A stretch of 64,000 nt of DNA from positions 310,001 through 374,000 of the forward strand of contig NZ_JAUOTO010000002.1 in the NCBI RefSeq assembly GCF_030546645.1, read 5' to 3'. Below the pieces are notes generated by a model. It had not been told where the DNA came from, ran no database searches, and saw only the letters and a program-made list of their open reading frames with translations. Shown here one piece after another: positions 35,689 to 45,264 of the stretch; position 1 is the first letter of the stretch, and the number at the start of each line of letters is the position of its first letter. The position numbers were made by a program, and so were the translations under genes. Source of the stretch: Flavitalea plasmicola. Its GTDB lineage: Bacteria > Bacteroidota > Bacteroidia > Chitinophagales > Chitinophagaceae.

Positions 35689-37509
35689 CTAGTTGCTTAA
35701 TGACGGTTTTTCGATGCCCCTTAAAATCGCCTGTTGCGGTTTGATCAATTCCAGCACAACAATTTCATTGTTGCCCGGCTTCAGCCATTCGCCGGGAACG
35801 TATATAGTTTGTTGCGGGCCGACATTCCAGTACCTCCCGAGATTATATCCATTCACCCAAACAACGCCCTTCCCCCACCTGCTCATGTCGAGATAGGAAT
35901 CGCCTGTTTTGACTAAATTAAAATTGCCTCTGCGAAGAACGGGAGCTTCCGTATATTTTTTGGCCGCAGCACTTCTTTTGATCGCATTGATATCATCCAA
36001 AGGCAGTGAGAACATTTGCCAGTTCTCCAGTTCCTGGTTGTTGAAAAGTACTTTTTGGGTAATGCCTTTCTTGTTATTCAAAAGATAAGGGCCAAAGTTT
36101 ATCCGGCCAAGATTTTCAACCAGAATGTCAAGCGTTACGCTTCCCTGGGGCATTTCCACATTTATACTGCTGTCACCCAACCGCCTGTCTAAAATACCTG
36201 CACGACGGCCATTGATGAACACCAGCGCATAATCGCGCAGGCCCATTACTGCAAGCTTCCCCTTTGCGCCTCCATTGAGTTTTGTTCTGTACAACACGAA
36301 ACCATATGCCTGGTGAAGGTCTTCAAAAGTTAAAAGCCGTTGGTTTATTTTCGGAGATGAAAGGATGTTAAATATGCCGGTAGTTTCCCTGAACTGAATA
36401 TCATCGATGGATATGGCGGGTTTGGCGGCGGGCACATCGGGCAACGTCTGCCCCGGGGGCAGATGCTTTTGAATGACAGACCGGAAAGCCATAAATTTTG
36501 GCGTTGCGTTGCCCGCTTCGTCCAAAGGCGCATCGTAATCATAACTACTTATCTGCGGCTCATAAGGGCTTTTATCATTGTAATTGGCCCCATTCATAAA
36601 CCCCCTGGTTGTCCCGCCATGAAACATATACATATTCACAGAAATACCGGCAGACAACATGCTATCCAATTGAGCGGTATATTTTTCCGGGGGAACAACA
36701 TGATGCGGCGAGCCCCACCAGTCAAACCAGGCAGGATACCATTCAGCGACATAATAAGGGCCTTTGCCATTATTGTATCTTCTAACCAGCTGCCTTATTC
36801 TTTGCGGGTTGTCAATGCCGTTTAACGCGGGAAGCGACCCTGGCAAAAAGCCTCTTGCGACGTCATTTGCCTGGTCGGCGGTGAAGAGCAGGCCATCAAA
36901 GCCAGCCTTCTGAAATATTTTCCGATTTATTTCAAGATATTCCCTGTTGTCGCCGTAAGAGCCATATTCGTTCTCCACCTGGATCATCAAAATATTACCT
37001 CCATGGTTTACCTGGAGAGGCGCGAGCTGTTTACCCAATGCCATCAGGTACTGCTTATATTCGTTCAGGTATTTCTGTTCCTTACTGCGAACGACAAGGC
37101 CATTTTCGTTTTGGAGCCAGTAAGGATAGCCGCCAAATTCCCATTCGGCGCAAACATATGGTGAGGGTCTCAGCACCACCCATAAACTTTCCTCCTGCGC
37201 GGTTCTCACAAATGCGGCGATGTCGTTGTTCCCCGAAAAGTCAAATTTGCCTTTTTCCGGCTCCTGTATATTCCAGAATACATAAGTGCCGATGGTATTT
37301 AAGCCCATCGCCTTTGCCATTTTCATGCGTTGACGCCATGCCTCGCGTGGAATACGAGCGTAATGCATCTCGCCGCAAATCATCTGGAAAGGTCTGTTAT
37401 CAAGTAAAAAAACAGAATCCCCCAAAGCAAAGCTATGTCGCGGCTGTGCGTAGCCAGGGATGCTGCATGCCATGAAAAAAACAACTATGATGGCACAAAT
37501 ATTTCTCAT
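35689..37509 (-). CDS. GH35 beta-galactosidase
   Basis: This 606-residue secreted enzyme has the signal MRNICAIIVVFFMACSIPGYA. The GH35 barrel shows the N-terminal GEMHYARIPREAWRQRMKMAKAMGLNT pattern. VENEYG has acid/base Glu181 and YVAEWYPAWFDWWG has nucleophile Glu256. C-terminal beta-galactosidase jelly-roll domains end in VWVNGYNLGRYWNVGPQQTIYVP. It would remove terminal beta-linked galactose from oligosaccharides in the periplasm. A rho-independent terminator at 37541-37583 separates it from the upstream SusD gene, so it either has its own promoter or depends on read-through. It leads the GH35-VCBS-HTCS unit. Confidence 0.95.
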   Translation of the reverse strand: MRNICAIIVVFFMACSIPGYAQPRHSFALGDSVFLLDNRPFQMICGEMHYARIPREAWRQRMKMAKAMGLNTIGTYVFWNIQEPEKGKFDFSGNNDIAAFVRTAQEESLWVVLRPSPYVCAEWEFGGYPYWLQNENGLVVRSKEQKYLNEYKQYLMALGKQLAPLQVNHGGNILMIQVENEYGSYGDNREYLEINRKIFQKAGFDGLLFTADQANDVARGFLPGSLPALNGIDNPQRIRQLVRRYNNGKGPYYVAEWYPAWFDWWGSPHHVVPPEKYTAQLDSMLSAGISVNMYMFHGGTTRGFMNGANYNDKSPYEPQISSYDYDAPLDEAGNATPKFMAFRSVIQKHLPPGQTLPDVPAAKPAISIDDIQFRETTGIFNILSSPKINQRLLTFEDLHQAYGFVLYRTKLNGGAKGKLAVMGLRDYALVFINGRRAGILDRRLGDSSINVEMPQGSVTLDILVENLGRINFGPYLLNNKKGITQKVLFNNQELENWQMFSLPLDDINAIKRSAAAKKYTEAPVLRRGNFNLVKTGDSYLDMSRWGKGVVWVNGYNLGRYWNVGPQQTIYVPGEWLKPGNNEIVVLELIKPQQAILRGIEKPSLSN

Positions 37510-37540
37510 AATCAGTTCATTTACATAACGCCGCCCGATG

Positions 37541-37583
37541 GGAAAAAATTAAGGCTCCCTGTAAAAATCAGCGAGCCTTAATT
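37541..37583 (-). terminator. Rho-independent terminator after SusD
   Basis: On the minus strand an 11-bp perfect stem (AATTAAGGCTC with GAGCCTTAATT, loop 15 nt) is followed by a T-run ending in CC. It starts 17 bp after the SusD stop, the expected place and orientation. It should reduce read-through from SusCD into GH35. Confidence 0.85.
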
Positions 37584-37599
37584 GTATTTGTTTGCCTGA

Positions 37600-39525
37600 T
37601 CAGTAAGATGGATTTTGAATAAGTTTCAGGTTCTTATTCATTTCATCATAGGCAATTGGCAGGAAATAATATTTGGGGTTCCATGCTCTGCCACCGGAAT
37701 AATCCAAATTGGCATAGTTCCCTGCTCCGCTGACGTCAGCCACCGGCGTGTAGACGGGCGTACCTGAACCATAGTTCGGAGAACCATTGTATGGGTAAAA
37801 TATATGAATGCTCCACACATTACTGAAGCCGGCTTTCTGTCCGTATACAGCGGGGTCGCATATCATCCAGCGGCGAATATCAAAATAGCGTAATTCTTCA
37901 AACGCCAATTCAATTTTCCGCTCATGCTGCAGGCTGGCCATAGTAGCGGAGGCGATATTGGGCATGCCAGCTCTCGTCCTTATCTGGTTGATATAGGTTG
38001 TCGCAGTTGCTGCGTCGCCCAAGCCAAGGCAGGCTTCGGCATAGTTGAGCAAAACTTCCGTATAACGCATATAGCGCCAGGGCGTCGACTGCAATACCTT
38101 TAGCGGGTCGATGGTAGGGTCGCTCCATTTTCTCAGATAATAGCCAGTGGGAGACCAATTCCAGATATTCGCACCGGTGGGGGGATTATGCGTATCAAAG
38201 CCGCCTACTTCATACTGAATATCATCGGTAGTTGGATGGGCAGCCGAGGTGTTTTGATAACCGGTCTGAAGTTTACCCGTTGCTTCATGTGGCAAAATGT
38301 CAGATGTCCTTTGCCTCCAACTAGCACCATCATACAACACCGTTCCATAAAAACGGGGGTCCCTGTTTTTATAGGGAGCTGCAGCATGGGTCGGATTGCT
38401 CCAGCTGAATGTACTGCCGTCATTCATCTCATACTCATCGACGAACTGCTGCGTGGGAGCATCTACACCCCATCCCCAAAAACCATTGGGATTATGAAAC
38501 AGTCCCGGGCCATACGTTTTTCCGTAGTCATTCCAGTTGGCAACCGTATTCGTAGAAAAATATTTTACAAATATATCTTCCGGGGTGGTCATTTGAATAA
38601 ACAGATTGCCGTAATTGGCGGCTGCGTCACTTTGCGACGCCGGGTTTGGCATGTACAATGAATACTGACCTAAGTTTATTACAGCCAACGCCGCATCTTT
38701 TGCTTTTTGCCAACGGCTTTGCCTGTCTCCTCCCGAAAAAGAGGTATATCTTACCAGTTCAGGGTGTGCGAAACTTGCAAATGGATCCGGCACGGTACCG
38801 TTGCCACCGTTGTACAAATCGCTGGCTGCAAACAACAACACCCTTGATTTCAAGGCAAGCGCCGCACCTTTGGTGGCCCTGCCTACCTGCGTTTGCTCTA
38901 AAGGAAGATACTGGGCAGCGCTGTCGCATTGGTCTGAAATAAATTGAATACACTCGGCGTACGTGTTCCTGGGAACACTAAAGCTATCCGTCAATGCGTA
39001 TGCTTTTGTAATAATGGGCACGCCACCATAAAAAGACACCAGATTATGGTACAGATATGCCCGCAGGAAAAATACCTCTCCCATCAGCCCATGCTTGGCT
39101 GCCGTATCGATGGGCGAAGCATCTATCCTTGAAAAGAACAAATTGGCGGCCCGGACATATGCATATTCATTTGCCCAGGTGAAATGCTGCAATTCGGGGC
39201 AGTTGGTATTTGTAAAAGGTCCTAAATTGTCGGGCGTTAGCTGGCTTAACATGGCCGTTTGCTGACCCGCCCAAGTGCATGCCTGCGTAAGCGCTTCATC
39301 GGTGAGGGAAGCCAGCATCGTCCAGTCAAAGCCATGGGGCAACCCCTGGTAAATGTTATTAACATACGCCGTAAGTAACCCGGGGTCCTTCGAATTGAAA
39401 ACAGCATCATCGGAAACTGCGCCCACGGGCGTTTGATCCAATGTTTTCTTACTGCATGAGATCCCGGCACCTGTTAAGATAGTCGCCAGTAAGATTATGC
39501 AAACAATATTTTTTTTCATGTTCAT
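37600..39525 (-). CDS. SusD/RagB-family surface glycan-binding lipoprotein
   Basis: This 641-residue protein has a lipoprotein signal ending GAGISC with Cys near residue 24. SusD hallmarks follow: LDQTPVGAVSDDAVFNSKDPGLLTAYVNNIYQG, GEVFFLRAYLYHNLVSFYGGVPI, a middle WQKAKDAALAVI TPR helix and the C-terminal RYTEVLLNYAEACLGLGD and ERKIELAFEELRYFDIRRW segments. It would bind glycan above the SusC porter encoded just upstream (8 bp). A terminator follows the gene. It is the classical SusD type, different from the SusD-like_2 type at 6096. Confidence 0.95.
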   Translation of the reverse strand: MNMKKNIVCIILLATILTGAGISCSKKTLDQTPVGAVSDDAVFNSKDPGLLTAYVNNIYQGLPHGFDWTMLASLTDEALTQACTWAGQQTAMLSQLTPDNLGPFTNTNCPELQHFTWANEYAYVRAANLFFSRIDASPIDTAAKHGLMGEVFFLRAYLYHNLVSFYGGVPIITKAYALTDSFSVPRNTYAECIQFISDQCDSAAQYLPLEQTQVGRATKGAALALKSRVLLFAASDLYNGGNGTVPDPFASFAHPELVRYTSFSGGDRQSRWQKAKDAALAVINLGQYSLYMPNPASQSDAAANYGNLFIQMTTPEDIFVKYFSTNTVANWNDYGKTYGPGLFHNPNGFWGWGVDAPTQQFVDEYEMNDGSTFSWSNPTHAAAPYKNRDPRFYGTVLYDGASWRQRTSDILPHEATGKLQTGYQNTSAAHPTTDDIQYEVGGFDTHNPPTGANIWNWSPTGYYLRKWSDPTIDPLKVLQSTPWRYMRYTEVLLNYAEACLGLGDAATATTYINQIRTRAGMPNIASATMASLQHERKIELAFEELRYFDIRRWMICDPAVYGQKAGFSNVWSIHIFYPYNGSPNYGSGTPVYTPVADVSGAGNYANLDYSGGRAWNPKYYFLPIAYDEMNKNLKLIQNPSY

Positions 39526-39533
39526 TGTTTTAA

Positions 39534-42500
39534 TTAAAATGTCACAGTTAATCCCATTGAAACTACGCGTGACAATGGATAATTACCACCGGAGATACCT
39601 GGTATAGCATTTTTCAGATCGCCGGGAGCGGTGTTTGCTCCTAATTCCGGATCAAAGTCTTTCAGACCTGGGCACCAGGTGAGCAGATTCTGTCCGCTCA
39701 CAAACACGCGTATGAACTTAATACCTGTCTTTTCAAGGCTTTTGGAATCGAGGGTATAGCCGAACTGAAGTGTTTTCAGGCGGATATAATCTGTCTTATG
39801 AAGGAAGAAGGTATTGCCTGTGTTATCCCAGTAATAGTTGCCGCGATTGGGTGTTCTCGGAATATTTCCAGTCGGATTGGTAGGGGACCAGCGGCCATCC
39901 AACAGGCTCTTGCGGAAATTGGTGAACGTCCCTCCATCTGAATTGACATACACAACGGCCCCTGCCGCCCCCTGGAATAAAAGCGTCAGATCGAAATGCT
40001 TATAGCTCAGATCGATATAGCTGCCAAAAGTAAATGTGGGAATGCTGCTTTTGTAGATCCTTGTCTGCTGGCGGGAATTCATTGAATCATTGTTAGCGAT
40101 ATCCACATACCTGATGTCGCCGGGCGCCGGCGTCGTGCTAAGGCCCCAGGATTTGAACCTGCTCACATAATCAAGGGAATCTTTTGAGTTATGAATCAAT
40201 CCATCGGCTACATAATATAACCCTGAACCCATGGGATGCCCGGTCGTTTGCTGCCATGTGGGAACGCCGGGCGCCTCGCCCCATTGCAATACTTTGTTCT
40301 GTGCGTAGCCTCCATTCACCGATACGGTGTAGTTGAATTTTCTCCTGGTCGTATTGCTATAGGAAATGGAAAAATCGAAACCGTGGTTCTGCACTCTGCC
40401 ATAGTTTACGCTGGGCAGGGACAAACCCGCCGAAGAAGGCACCGTGGCATTCTGGGGCCACAGGATATTACTTCTCTTATAATAGAAATAATCGCCTTCG
40501 ACCGTCAGTTTGTTATCCAGGAAATTAGCATTAAACCCGATGTTGCTCTGGTTCGCAACTTCCCATGTGATATTTGGGTTTGCAATTACGCTTTCATACA
40601 CCGTCTGCAGTTCGCTGAGGGCACTTGCGGCATCCACCACAAAAGGATAATACTGTCCAGACGAATTATAATAACGGCTGCCAAACAGGTAGGAGGTCAG
40701 GTATTGAAAGTCGGCTACCCTGTCATTCCCTGTTCGTCCCCAGGACCCCCTCAGTTTAAAATAGTTGATGAATTTAATGTTGTCCTTCCAGAAATTCTCT
40801 TCCGAAACAACCCAGCCCGCCGAAACGCCGGGGAAGAAGCCAAACCTGTGATTGGGGGCGAAGATGTACGAACCGTCATACCTGCCGACAAACTCGACCA
40901 GGTATTTATTGGCATAGCTATAATTGACCCTTCCGAAATAGCTCAATCTCGAGTTTACGGAGCCAGACCCGCCAGTGGCCTGATTGGCCGTTGCGCCGGC
41001 GAACATTTCCTGGACGGCGGTGGAAGCGAACAGATCCCTGTATGCATTAAAGCTTTCGGTATTACCTTTCGAAACCTGAGAGCCAACCATTAATTTCAGG
41101 CTATGGTTCTCGCCAATGGTCGTTTGATAATTCAACAACCCAAAAGCCAGCTTGGAATAATCGCTTTTGAAAGATTCGTATAAGGTAGGCGAGTTGTTGG
41201 TACCGGCACCAAAGACATTGGAAGTAAGCACGGGCTTTCCATTGGGATCGACGGTCGCTCCATCCCAGGAATATAAACGCCATGGCTTCGTGAAATTCTT
41301 ATTGAAATCAAAGCCCTGATCGAAAGATAGATTTCCTGTGAAGGACAAACCCTTTATCCAGGGTACGTTGATATCCAGTCTTAAATTCGAGTTTAAAGCA
41401 TAATATTTGTCGTTGTTCGTACCGGTGGCGCCTGTGGAAATGACAACAGGGTTTTCGCCGTGCTCCCGTGCAGGCCCAGGTAGTCCGCCGGGCCACCAGG
41501 CAACAGAGGTTGGATAGGCCGATACCAGGTCGTTAAAAATGGTCCCTGCCGACTTTTGAGGATAATGTTTATCCTCCAGGCGTCCGCTGACATCTACCGC
41601 CACACGAATGTCTTTGGTTAATTTACCATCGACATTGGAAGTAAACCCATATTGGTTGTAGTACGTGGCGCTGTTCCTATATTGGCCGTCCTGGTGTTTC
41701 ATGTCCAGCGAAACAAAATATCTCATCGTCTCGGTCCCGGCGGAAACGGAAATGTTTGCATTGTTTTGCATCGACCTGGGCTTCAAAACTGTTTTAAACC
41801 AGTCGGTATTGGGGTAACGCAAGGGGTCCGAGCCATCTTTGAACTTCTGGATCTGTGCATCCGTATACGTCTGGTTCAATCCGCCGGTGGGATTGTTGTA
41901 ATACGCTATTTCATTCAATGCGGTAGCGTACAGCGGGGCGTCCGCCATTTTAGGCACTTTCGTAGGTTGGTTGTAGCCATAATTACCATTGAAAGTAATT
42001 TCGGGTTTCCCTGTTTTTCCACGTTTGGTTGTAACTAAAATAACGCCATTGGCAGCCCTTGAGCCATAAATAGCTGCAGAAGCATCTTTCAATACCGTTA
42101 TGCTTTCGACGCTATAGGGGTTAATCCTGTCCAGGCTTCTGTCCGGCACGCCGTCAATGACCACCAGCACGCTGTTGTCGTTGAAGGTGTTGCTGCCGCG
42201 AATGCGTAAGGTAGTGCCATCGGCGCCTGGCTCACTGCTGCTGGTGACGGCAACCAGGCCGGGCAACCTTCCGGCCAATCCATTGGACACATTGGTCACC
42301 GGCGCCTCTGTAACCTCTTTGGCCTTGATCGAACTGACGGACCCTGTTAAGGTTGCTTTTTTGGCAGTCCCATAACCCACTACCACCACATCGTTCAATT
42401 GTTTGTCTCCCGCTTTGAGCCGGGCCACGACATTGTCTTCCAGTGGGGTAATTTCAATGGTCGCGAAACCAACGCTGGAAATGGATAAAACGACTTTTGA

Positions 42501-42710
42501 CAGGTTGGCCGGGATCTGGATCCTGAAAGCCCCTTTTTCGTCGGTGGAAGATCCGACCTTTGAATTGAGGAGTTTAATGGTGGCTCCCGGAATGGGTTCG
42601 CCGGTCCTGGCATCCAGGACCGACCCTGTGATAGTCCTGGTTTGGGCTGATACGGCAATGTTTAATAGTACCAGTAAGCATACTACAAACAGTAACTTGA
42701 TTTTTTTCAT
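39534..42710 (-). CDS. SusC/RagA-family TonB-dependent porter
   Basis: This 1058-residue protein has the signal MKKIKLLFVVCLLVLLNIAVSA. It continues with a carboxypeptidase-regulatory-like domain (ITGSVLDARTGEPIPGATI), a TonB-box-like DVVVVGYGT, the plug (LRIRGSNTFNDNSVLVVIDG, VLKDASAAIYGSRAANGVI) and a beta-barrel ending GLTVTF. It imports the oligosaccharide delivered by the downstream SusD. It is the first gene after a 190-bp intergenic region with two dyads (42795-42846), where the HTCS at 28005 could bind. Confidence 0.96.
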   Translation of the reverse strand: MKKIKLLFVVCLLVLLNIAVSAQTRTITGSVLDARTGEPIPGATIKLLNSKVGSSTDEKGAFRIQIPANLSKVVLSISSVGFATIEITPLEDNVVARLKAGDKQLNDVVVVGYGTAKKATLTGSVSSIKAKEVTEAPVTNVSNGLAGRLPGLVAVTSSSEPGADGTTLRIRGSNTFNDNSVLVVIDGVPDRSLDRINPYSVESITVLKDASAAIYGSRAANGVILVTTKRGKTGKPEITFNGNYGYNQPTKVPKMADAPLYATALNEIAYYNNPTGGLNQTYTDAQIQKFKDGSDPLRYPNTDWFKTVLKPRSMQNNANISVSAGTETMRYFVSLDMKHQDGQYRNSATYYNQYGFTSNVDGKLTKDIRVAVDVSGRLEDKHYPQKSAGTIFNDLVSAYPTSVAWWPGGLPGPAREHGENPVVISTGATGTNNDKYYALNSNLRLDINVPWIKGLSFTGNLSFDQGFDFNKNFTKPWRLYSWDGATVDPNGKPVLTSNVFGAGTNNSPTLYESFKSDYSKLAFGLLNYQTTIGENHSLKLMVGSQVSKGNTESFNAYRDLFASTAVQEMFAGATANQATGGSGSVNSRLSYFGRVNYSYANKYLVEFVGRYDGSYIFAPNHRFGFFPGVSAGWVVSEENFWKDNIKFINYFKLRGSWGRTGNDRVADFQYLTSYLFGSRYYNSSGQYYPFVVDAASALSELQTVYESVIANPNITWEVANQSNIGFNANFLDNKLTVEGDYFYYKRSNILWPQNATVPSSAGLSLPSVNYGRVQNHGFDFSISYSNTTRRKFNYTVSVNGGYAQNKVLQWGEAPGVPTWQQTTGHPMGSGLYYVADGLIHNSKDSLDYVSRFKSWGLSTTPAPGDIRYVDIANNDSMNSRQQTRIYKSSIPTFTFGSYIDLSYKHFDLTLLFQGAAGAVVYVNSDGGTFTNFRKSLLDGRWSPTNPTGNIPRTPNRGNYYWDNTGNTFFLHKTDYIRLKTLQFGYTLDSKSLEKTGIKFIRVFVSGQNLLTWCPGLKDFDPELGANTAPGDLKNAIPGISGGNYPLSRVVSMGLTVTF

Positions 42711-42794
42711 ACAGCGTTTAATAAGATGTTAAAAAGACAATTAGTTTGGCGTTTCGAACGGTGGGAACAATGGAGCTAGGTTCTGTACATACGG

Positions 42795-42846
42795 CATTCA
42801 TTTAATGTTAAATAAATGCAAATATGTTGTCTAACAGGCTGTTAGA
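42795..42846. promoter_or_regulatory. Two dyads upstream of SusC
   Basis: An 11-bp inverted repeat with one mismatch (CATTCATTTAA-TG-TTAAATAAATG, 42795-42818) and a perfect 8-bp dyad around one base (TCTAACAG-G-CTGTTAGA, 42830-42846) lie 85-136 bp upstream of the SusC start. This is a usual distance for activator sites. Neither is followed by a U-run, so termination is less likely. The rest of the 190-bp gap is AT-rich with no gene. Confidence 0.45.
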
Positions 42847-42900
42847 TAGGGGGACAAAATGATAAAATAGGGGGGTAAATCTGAAATAGTACGTTTTTTT

Positions 42901-45264
42901 TTAATTTTTGGAAGGAATCAGCGCATCGACCGCCACCGGCCCGGATCCACGATGTACGATCCTGATCACATGATTGCCCCGGGTCAGCCCCTTTGCCTTG
43001 TACACCAGCTGCTGAGGCTTCCGGGTTCCCTTGACAGACAAGTCAACGGTCGCATGGGTTTGCCCGTCAATCAAAATTTCGATCTTTCCGGCACCTGCTT
43101 CCTTTGGTGCAATAACTGCAACACTATTGCCTGTGAATGAAGTGCTCCAGACGTCACCCGGGGTATCGCTGATGGTAAGATCATTGTTGTAGTCGCCATT
43201 ACCGGGGCTACAGCGGCGCGACCATCCGGCGGCAACAGTACCGGGATCATCGTCATTTACCCAGCCTTTGTCGTGGGTGATGCGTAAAACGCGGAAGCCG
43301 GACGCTAATCCCTGGTGGGAAATGCCGGGCAAAGGCAGAACCTCCTGGCCTGGTGTAACTGTAAGTCCCTTTTCGTCCTGTACAAAGCTCATCGTGATAT
43401 CTGAGCCAAGCAGCGCCACTTCAGACACTTTTCCCAGCGTACTTCCGCCGGCATGCAGGGCTTTCAATGTAATCGCACTATCCTTCCAATCCGAAATGAC
43501 GGCATAGACATAGCCATTATTCCGTGTGTAGTACGCACTGTCTCCTCCGTAGATCTCAAACGGACGTGATCCGTATACAGCCTCTCCATTGATCTTTAGC
43601 CAGGCACCCATGTCTTTGCAGGTGCTGACCACCTCCGGGTCAAGGTTCCCGCGTCCATGCTGCGTAAGATTGAGTAACATCGTGCCGTTGCGGGAAACGT
43701 TCTCCATGAGGAGCCGGACCACTTTTTGAGCGTCCATATACTCCATTCCCTTTTTATAATGCCATTCGGCGATGCTGGTCTCGGTCTGGAACGGGTAAGC
43801 CATGATCTCAGGCTCGATGTACATTTCGGTGCTTTTGACCAGGGCACGGTCAACGAAGGGAAGCAATCCGGGATCATTTTGAAAGCTATTCCAACGCCCC
43901 CCTACCCCTTTGAGGTTAACCACCACTTCCATTTTATTATTATTCCACTTCAGTGACTGGTTGTAGTAATTCGCGATCAGCTGCGGGGCAAGGAATCCCA
44001 AGCCCATATGAACACCCAGGTCCATTTGCGAATTACCGGCATGTTCATCAAAATAGATGACATCCGGATGATATTTGCCGATGGCGTCGTCGACACGCCA
44101 CATGAACTGGTTGGCAAAAGGGGCCTTTAACGGGTCATCCTCGCGCGTGTGAACGGGTCCATACAGGTCGACCGGGTCTTTTCCTTCCCACCATTTCCCT
44201 TTACCGTCTGCAATTGTTTGAAGCGCGTCATAGGGTATGCCTTGCTTCGGGCCACGCTTGTCGCTGGTGTACCTCACCGGCATAAACTGGCCCCAGGTGC
44301 GGGGCGGCGTATTGTGAAAGCCTATCCCAAAGCGGAGCCCATGCTTTCTGGCGACCTTTTCCCAGGCGCCTACGATGTCCACGCGGGGGCCAACATTTAC
44401 CGAATTCCACGGCTGGTATTTTGAGTCCCAGCAATCAAAATTATCATGATGGACACCCATCGCCATGAAGTACCGGGCACCCATTTCCACATACAGATCC
44501 ATTAACGCTTCGGGATCCCACCGGTCAATTACCCAGTTGTGGGCAATATCCTTATAACCGTATGCTGAAGGATGACCAAAAGTGCCGGCGTGAAAGGTGT
44601 AAACAGGATTGCGCTCCATGTACATATTCCGTGCGTACCAATCGCCCTGCTCGGGCATGGATTGCGGATCCCAATGCGCCCAGGCCCCCAACTTCGCATC
44701 GCGCCACCATTCAGGCGCCGTGTACCTTTCACCCAAAACTTTCCAGTCGGCGGGAAAAGGACCGAGGGCCACAGGCAGCGCAGGGAGGTTCCAGATGTCT
44801 GGCGGCATACCCAAATCCCCTTCACCGATGATTATCTGATCTATGTTCAGGGTGATGTCCCTGGAGACGAGACTGAGAGATAACCGGGCATCGGCAGGGA
44901 TCTTGATGCCAATGATGGAATGCAAAAAGGAACCTGTGAGGTTCCCAGATGAATGGACATTGACCTGTCGTACCGGAGCATCGTTGACTTGTACATTTAC
45001 CAAACCAACCCCCAAAGATGAATAGCGGATCGCCAGTTTCCCGGCGGCCGGGAGGTGATTGAAAACGATGCCATCGCCCGGTCTGGTTAAGCTCATCAGA
45101 TATCCGCCAGATGCCGAGTCAGCGGCCACTTTGGATGTCCCTTTTACGGGCTTGGCAGCTTCCGCCTCGAATATGCGCCTTTCATCGATGTTCGAAGCGC
45201 CAAAAGATGCGGCCATGATAAAAGCGGGCGCTAATATACTAATGAACCCTATTTTTTTCATCAT
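42901..45264 (-). CDS. GH29 alpha-L-fucosidase flanked by N- and C-terminal carbohydrate-binding-like domains
   Basis: This 787-residue secreted enzyme has the signal MKKIGFISILAPAFIMAASFGA. Residues about 30-150 form a CBM35/CBM6-like sandwich (RRIFEAEAAKPVKGTSK, SGGYLMSLTRPGDGIVFNHLP). The GH29 barrel from about 175 has WWRDAKLGAWAHWDPQS, GVHHDNFDCWDSKYQPWN and PDVIYFDEHAGN, with Asp406 the predicted nucleophile. The last 120 residues form another sandwich (GNGDYNNDLTISDTPGDVWSTSFTGNSVAVI). The first motif has WDPQ where the paralogs have WGPQ. The start overlaps the stop of the upstream GH29 by 4 bp, so the two are translationally coupled. It ends the mutarotase operon. Confidence 0.92.
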   Translation of the reverse strand: MMKKIGFISILAPAFIMAASFGASNIDERRIFEAEAAKPVKGTSKVAADSASGGYLMSLTRPGDGIVFNHLPAAGKLAIRYSSLGVGLVNVQVNDAPVRQVNVHSSGNLTGSFLHSIIGIKIPADARLSLSLVSRDITLNIDQIIIGEGDLGMPPDIWNLPALPVALGPFPADWKVLGERYTAPEWWRDAKLGAWAHWDPQSMPEQGDWYARNMYMERNPVYTFHAGTFGHPSAYGYKDIAHNWVIDRWDPEALMDLYVEMGARYFMAMGVHHDNFDCWDSKYQPWNSVNVGPRVDIVGAWEKVARKHGLRFGIGFHNTPPRTWGQFMPVRYTSDKRGPKQGIPYDALQTIADGKGKWWEGKDPVDLYGPVHTREDDPLKAPFANQFMWRVDDAIGKYHPDVIYFDEHAGNSQMDLGVHMGLGFLAPQLIANYYNQSLKWNNNKMEVVVNLKGVGGRWNSFQNDPGLLPFVDRALVKSTEMYIEPEIMAYPFQTETSIAEWHYKKGMEYMDAQKVVRLLMENVSRNGTMLLNLTQHGRGNLDPEVVSTCKDMGAWLKINGEAVYGSRPFEIYGGDSAYYTRNNGYVYAVISDWKDSAITLKALHAGGSTLGKVSEVALLGSDITMSFVQDEKGLTVTPGQEVLPLPGISHQGLASGFRVLRITHDKGWVNDDDPGTVAAGWSRRCSPGNGDYNNDLTISDTPGDVWSTSFTGNSVAVIAPKEAGAGKIEILIDGQTHATVDLSVKGTRKPQQLVYKAKGLTRGNHVIRIVHRGSGPVAVDALIPSKN

